Shown here in pieces: positions 63,269 through 64,000 of a stretch of DNA of 64,000 nt; the stretch's first letter is position 1, and each line of letters opens with the position of its first letter. Both the position numbers and the translations under genes were made by a program. Source of the DNA: Sulfidibacter corallicola (lineage in GTDB: Bacteria > Acidobacteriota > Holophagae > Acanthopleuribacterales > Acanthopleuribacteraceae); the NCBI RefSeq assembly GCF_017498545.1, contig NZ_CP071793.1, positions 5,729,001 to 5,793,000 of the forward strand. The letters run 5' to 3'. The notes beneath the pieces were generated by a model that ran no database searches, had not been told where the DNA came from, and worked only from the letters and a program-made list of their open reading frames with translations.

Positions 63269-63994
63269 GTGTCGTGGCAACCCATGCGCTTGTCGCAACC
63301 GAAGCGGGGCTATCGGTATTCGGTCGATGCGTTGTTGTTGGCCGCTTTTGCCGCGCGGTTCCGGCCGCGTCGCTGGTTGGATCTCGGAACCGGTTGCGGG
63401 GTGGTCGCGGCCCATCTGAGCGCCTACCTGCCGGAGAGTCGCGGCATGGCCGTCGAACGTCAACCCGAGCTGGCGGCGCACGCCCGGACCAACCTGGCCG
63501 CGGCGCCGGTCGGCCTGATCGAGGGCGACGCCAGGACCTTTCCCTGGCGCCGCGAGGTCTTCGATCTGATCGCCTGCAACCCACCCTACTACGCCCATGG
63601 CAGCGGCCGGCTCAAGAAGGATCCCGTCGCCGCGGCCGCACGCCACGCCCTTCACGGCGACTTGGTCGACTTTTGCGACGCTCTTTTCGGGGCGCTCACC
63701 CCGCAGGGGCGATTTTGCGCTGTTTTGCCCTGCACCTCTTATGAGAGAATGGAACCCCGACTTGTTGCACGAGGATGGTTTCCATGGGTCCGCCTCTGGG
63801 TTCGTCCTTTCGCGGATCGCGTGCCCAATCTGGTCTGTTTCGCTTTGGGCAAGACCCTCGTTGATCGGCCTTGTTCGGGGGAGATGGTTTTATATCGAGC
63901 CCATCGCCTCTTTTCCGAGCGGGCACATGACTTTTTTGCCCTGCGTGGAGACGAGGTTCCCATTTGGTCTGAAGACCATTCGTTGCTAGAATGA
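63269..63994 (+). CDS. TrmN6-like tRNA1(Val) adenine-N6 methyltransferase
   Basis: The 241-residue protein has the SAM motif WLDLGTGCGVVAAHLS near residue 38 and the N6-adenine methyltransferase motif LIACNPPYYAHGSG (NPPY) near 105; the start MRLSQPKRGYRYSVDALLLA is the usual TrmN6/YfiC beginning. It would methylate A37 of tRNA1(Val). I start at the GTG at 63269 because GGAGG lies six bases upstream; an earlier in-frame ATG falls inside the atp terminator. It ends just before the window edge. Confidence 0.82.
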   Translation: MSWQPMRLSQPKRGYRYSVDALLLAAFAARFRPRRWLDLGTGCGVVAAHLSAYLPESRGMAVERQPELAAHARTNLAAAPVGLIEGDARTFPWRREVFDLIACNPPYYAHGSGRLKKDPVAAAARHALHGDLVDFCDALFGALTPQGRFCAVLPCTSYERMEPRLVARGWFPWVRLWVRPFADRVPNLVCFALGKTLVDRPCSGEMVLYRAHRLFSERAHDFFALRGDEVPIWSEDHSLLE

Positions 63995-64000
63995 ACCCAA

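Overview
The window looks like a chromosomal segment of a GC-rich Gram-negative bacterium with a large genome and surface-associated, marine-type gene content. Several things point to an Acidobacteriota member of the Holophagae/Acanthopleuribacteraceae kind: a paired DUF1549/DUF1553 and DUF1501 operon, RHS and thrombospondin-type-3 secreted proteins, very large Ser/Thr kinases with TPR tails, and an ATP synthase operon that begins with two b-type subunits (b' and b) and lacks atpB and atpE. This placement is inference from gene content and was not tested by a database search.

Left part (1-8 kb): a partial SDR epimerase with twin operator-like palindromes, a secreted TSP3 protein, two decayed paralogous secreted-protein genes, an FAD monooxygenase-like gene behind a Fur-box-like site, a MerR regulator divergent from a thiopurine-type methyltransferase with a classic 19-bp MerR promoter between them, a VOC protein and a TonB-receptor remnant. 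From 13.15 kb down to 7.03 kb on the minus strand runs the most distinctive unit: a type-3 copper tyrosinase, a LodA-type quinone-cofactor oxidase, a 137-residue protein of unknown function and a LodB-type flavoprotein. Such an operon would combine a copper oxidase with a self-processed quinone oxidase and its maturase.

Accessory part (13.8-31 kb): an internally deleted RHS gene, an orphan antitoxin whose PIN toxin is cut to 26 codons, an ExbD-like orphan, a 1902-residue kinase-NTPase-TPR protein, a 1601-residue RHS protein with a possible cysteine-protease-like tail, a small YD-repeat protein, vapBC, and fitAB behind a striking array of eight TGATATCA-like operators. A dispersed repeat family, partly arranged as inverted pairs, recurs at 15.0-15.9 kb and 30.1-30.6 kb.

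Middle part (31-48 kb): the DUF1501 and DUF1549/1553 pair, TerC, a large S8 protease with FG-GAP-like C-terminal region, a nine-copy heptanucleotide tandem repeat, a TlpA-like lipoprotein, pterin carbinolamine dehydratase, then a graveyard of mobile-element pieces (IS66 transposase end, DUF4338 fragment, group II intron fragment) around an AT-rich PAS protein, and a patatin-like autotransporter-type phospholipase.

Right part (48-64 kb) is more housekeeping: an OYE-like protein, an acyl-CoA carboxylase carboxyltransferase, a PDZ/7TM/GAF/PAS histidine kinase with an NtrC-type regulator, an LpxH-like metallophosphoesterase, the ATP synthase genes atpF'-F-H-A-G-D-C with a strong terminator, and a TrmN6-like methyltransferase. 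No rRNA, convincing tRNA or CRISPR array was seen.
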